A stretch of 64,000 nucleotides of DNA from contig JAFDWX010000003.1 in NCBI GenBank assembly GCA_018268255.1, positions 62,001 to 126,000 on the forward strand, given 5' to 3'. Numbering within the stretch: the stretch's first letter is position 1; every line of letters begins with the position of its first letter. The stretch comes from Armatimonadota bacterium. GTDB lineage: Bacteria; Armatimonadota; Fimbriimonadia; Fimbriimonadales; Fimbriimonadaceae. The notes under the pieces were generated by a model. That model did not search any database, had not been told where the DNA came from, and worked only from the letters and a program-made list of their open reading frames with translations. Of the stretch, positions 61,761-64,000 are shown piece after piece. Made by a program: the position numbers and the translations under genes.

Positions 61761-62420
61761 TCAAACTTGTGATTGACCGTATCGGTTATGGTAGCGGTCG
61801 TACCATTTTTCTGCCTCTTCAGGAGGGATTTCATGCGGCTTTCCGATCTGCATTGCAAGCCAGACAGTCTTTGCCACGTCCTCGATCATAACTGCTGCCT
61901 TAACGGCATCTCGTGGCGATTTTCCCCAGGCAAAAACGCCATGGTTCCCTAAGAGAATCGCCGGGGCCCGGTTTTTGTACTTCAAGATTGCCTCGCCGAT
62001 GTGCTCGCCTTCATTATCGACGTAAGGCGTGCAGGGGATTTCCGCTCCGAACTCATCTGCGATCGCCGTGAGCACCAACGGGACAGGCTTTCCAACCGCA
62101 GCGAATGCGGTCGCGAAGTTGCTGTGAGTGTGAATCACCCCTCGGATCTCAGGCATGTTCCGATAGAGAAAAAGGTGATGGGGAAGATCGACGCTGGGGC
62201 GCACGCCTTGCGCCAATACTTCTCCCGACGAGACTCGGACAGGCACCACGTTCTCGGGAGTGATTTCGTCGTAATCCATACCGGAAGGCTTGATGAAGAG
62301 GATGTCGTCCTCGGGCGAGTACCCGCTGGCATTGCCCGAATGCATCGTGACCAAGCGAGCCAAGGGTAGAGCTTTGTTCGCCTTGGCAACTTCCGCGCTC
62401 AAAAGTTCCAGATCAGCCAC
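61761..62420 (-). CDS. araD: L-ribulose-5-phosphate 4-epimerase
   Basis: 219 aa from a GTG at 62420 that has GGGAG 7 nt upstream and overlaps the kinase gene by 8 bp. Class II aldolase features are MHSGNASGYSPEDDILFIKP, the zinc pair of VIHTHSNFATAF near residue 95, and LLGNHGVFAWGKSPRDAVKA near 157 with the third His. It converts L-ribulose 5-phosphate to D-xylulose 5-phosphate, feeding the pentose phosphate pathway. Related L-fuculose-phosphate aldolases share the fold, but the kinase partner favours araD. Confidence 0.92.
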   Translation of the reverse strand: MADLELLSAEVAKANKALPLARLVTMHSGNASGYSPEDDILFIKPSGMDYDEITPENVVPVRVSSGEVLAQGVRPSVDLPHHLFLYRNMPEIRGVIHTHSNFATAFAAVGKPVPLVLTAIADEFGAEIPCTPYVDNEGEHIGEAILKYKNRAPAILLGNHGVFAWGKSPRDAVKAAVMIEDVAKTVWLAMQIGKPHEIPPEEAEKWYDRYHNRYGQSQV

Positions 62421-64000
62421 GAGTTTTCTCCCGAATTTCGTTGAGCTTCCTCATGACGTGATAAAGGCTCTCAGAGTGGTCTTTCACGCCAAAGCTATCG
62501 TGCAGCGAGTTGTACAGTCTGTACAACTCGGAGTAGATTGCCACGTTTTCCGGTTTCGGAAGATAGACAACGTCCTTGAGGCCAGCCATTTTTGCTTGGG
62601 CGGAGAGAGTATCCGGGTATTCGCCCGCCACGACCGCGCCAAAAATGGCTGACCCGAGCGCACAAGTCTGGCTCGAGCGAGCGATGAACACTGGTCGATT
62701 GAAAACGTCCGCGTAGATCTGCATGGCGAGCGGGCTCTTGTCGGCGATGCCACCGCATGCCACAACACGCTCGACCTCCACCCCATATTCCTCCATTCGG
62801 TCGATGATTTTTAGCGAACCGTACGCCGTAGCCTCGATGCAAGCGCGATACAACTCGCCCGGCTTGCTGTGCAGAGTCAGACCGACTACCATCCCCGTCA
62901 GGAAGGGATCAACGAGAATCGTGCGGTTTCCGTTGTGCCAATCCATGACTAGGAGACCAGATTGGCCGGGAAGACTGGCTTCGGCGTCCCGGGTGAGGAC
63001 GTCGTGGGGAAGCGAGGTGAACCGAGACACCCATGCGAAGATGTCTCCGACCGCGCTTTGTCCCGCTTCCAATCCATAGAAGCCTGGGAGGATGGAGCCT
63101 CGAACGATGCCGCACATGCCTGGCACATCCGGCAGGGGATCGTCGAGCGGATGAACCATGCAGTCACAGGTGCTCGTCCCCATGATCTTTACAATTGTTC
63201 CTGGATTGGCTCCCGAGGCCACTGCTCCGAAATGTGCGTCAAAAGCTCCCACTGCCACTGGAATCCCGGCTCTTAGTCCGGTTTTTTCGGCGAAACGCTG
63301 GCTTAACCGGCCCGCAATCTCGTCGCTGGCATGAACCTCGTCGTAGAGTTTGGGGCGCATCGCGGCAAGGCGTGGGTCGAGCAAATTCAGGAAGGCTGCG
63401 CTTGGCAGTCCTCCCCACTGCTCTTCAAACATCGCCTTATGGCCCGCCGCGCATCGACTGCGCTTAACGTTCTTTGGATTGTCGATTCCGCAAAGCGTTG
63501 CTGGGATCCAGTCGCAGATCTCGACCCAACTGCTGCATGACTCGATGACTTCGGGTGCAACTCGCAGGCAGTGGAGCATTTTGCTCCAGAACCATTCGCT
63601 GGAATAGGTGCCGCCGCACTTGGCGAGGTACGGGAATTTGCCCTCGTTGGCCTGAGCTGTGATTTCTGCGGCCTCATCGTGGCCCGTATGGTCCTTCCAG
63701 AGCCACACCTGGGCTGCCAAGTTGTCCCAAAAACGGGGATCTGAACCCAACGCAGTGTTATCGGCCGCCACAGGCATCGGACTGGACCCGGTGGTGTCTA
63801 CTCCGATTCCCACACCCTGGGTGAGGTCGATGGTCTGACCGAGTTCACGAACCACTGCCACGAACCCCTCCAAATAGTCCGATGGACGTTGCCGGGCAAG
63901 GTGCGGGTCATTGGGATCAAGCAGGATCCCGGACTCTCCCGAAGGGTAATTGAAAACCGCAGTGGCAACTTCTTCGCCGGTCGCGACGTCTACCGCGAGT
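62413..64000 (-). CDS. araB: Ribulokinase (FGGY family), N-terminus beyond window
   Basis: The frame is open to the window edge, giving 529 codons. The N-terminal part reads VDVATGEEVATAVFNYPSGE and HLARQRPSDYLEGFVAVVRE, the ribulokinase pattern, then VGIGVDTTGSSPMPVA. Catalytic-region motifs are GAFDAHFGAVASGANPGT, KIMGTSTCDCMVHPL, and VVACGGIADKSPLAMQIYAD near the ATP site. It phosphorylates L-ribulose. The araD gene follows with an 8-bp overlap. The first ATG lies outside the window. Confidence 0.92.
   Translation of the reverse strand, partial: LAVDVATGEEVATAVFNYPSGESGILLDPNDPHLARQRPSDYLEGFVAVVRELGQTIDLTQGVGIGVDTTGSSPMPVAADNTALGSDPRFWDNLAAQVWLWKDHTGHDEAAEITAQANEGKFPYLAKCGGTYSSEWFWSKMLHCLRVAPEVIESCSSWVEICDWIPATLCGIDNPKNVKRSRCAAGHKAMFEEQWGGLPSAAFLNLLDPRLAAMRPKLYDEVHASDEIAGRLSQRFAEKTGLRAGIPVAVGAFDAHFGAVASGANPGTIVKIMGTSTCDCMVHPLDDPLPDVPGMCGIVRGSILPGFYGLEAGQSAVGDIFAWVSRFTSLPHDVLTRDAEASLPGQSGLLVMDWHNGNRTILVDPFLTGMVVGLTLHSKPGELYRACIEATAYGSLKIIDRMEEYGVEVERVVACGGIADKSPLAMQIYADVFNRPVFIARSSQTCALGSAIFGAVVAGEYPDTLSAQAKMAGLKDVVYLPKPENVAIYSELYRLYNSLHDSFGVKDHSESLYHVMRKLNEIREKTRG

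Noticed and set aside
1-64000. CRISPR arrays, insertion sequences, prophage genes, rRNA
   Set aside because: No regularly spaced repeats, transposase or phage motifs, or rRNA sequence was seen on either strand.

Overview
The window reads as chromosomal DNA of a Gram-negative-type bacterium, most likely an Armatimonadota member of the Fimbriimonadales kind. Evidence: a pseudopilin with the long FTLIELLVV...FPVFAQAK leader typical of that phylum, PEP-CTERM surface proteins, Tat-exported glycosidases, many lipoproteins and moderately high GC. The phylum call is inference. About 60 protein genes and one tRNA-Gln (UUG) fill the window. No gap between genes exceeds 300 bases. I see no insertion sequence, prophage, CRISPR array or rRNA.

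Layout. 1-3.5 kb: a secreted propeller protein (cut by the window edge), a secreted metzincin protease, a hypothetical protein and a VanZ-like protein. 3.5-15 kb: a sugar-utilisation locus with a GH172 enzyme, a FucI/AraA-like isomerase, an Rbs-type ABC importer co-transcribed with a Tat-exported GH116 enzyme, and a GntR-LacI hybrid (AraR-like) regulator. Three copies of TATTGC-N4-GCAATA sit at its promoters. 15-19.4 kb: an SRPBCC protein, a sulfide:quinone-reductase-like flavoprotein followed by an unlisted 52-codon gene, a DUF389 membrane protein and a lipid kinase. 19.5-22.4 kb: a GH76-like hydrolase, a Gfo/Idh/MocA dehydrogenase and a TIM-barrel epimerase. 23-28.7 kb: a Tat-exported phosphoesterase, a lipoprotein, and a LacI regulator with two operators followed by pseudopilin, small membrane protein and glycosidase genes. 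28.7-35.3 kb: nucleoside hydrolase, PspA, a thioredoxin-like lipoprotein, class II fructose bisphosphatase, a propeller-M23 protein and a MoxR ATPase. 35.4-42.4 kb: one long operon of ABC exporter, SecD-head-like protein, three envelope proteins and a RodA/FtsW protein. 42.4-51 kb: metal-chelate permease, aminotransferase, RNase III, two PEP-CTERM paralogues, an M24 peptidase, a GH3 enzyme and tRNA-Gln. 51-64 kb: TetR-SRPBCC pair, DUF4287/DUF5655 protein, methyltransferase, YwiC-like protein, SMP-30 lactonase, NTF2-like protein, a large BNR propeller, twin Ca2+/H+ antiporters, and araD-araB of L-ribulose catabolism (araB runs off the end).

Together the genes describe a saprophyte that scavenges plant or microbial polysaccharides, with separate regulators for separate sugars. 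Two architectural habits stand out. Several genes lack a Shine-Dalgarno but carry TAnnnT 6-9 nt before the start codon, suggesting leaderless mRNAs. Five convergent pairs interlock their stop codons in a 4-bp YTAG.
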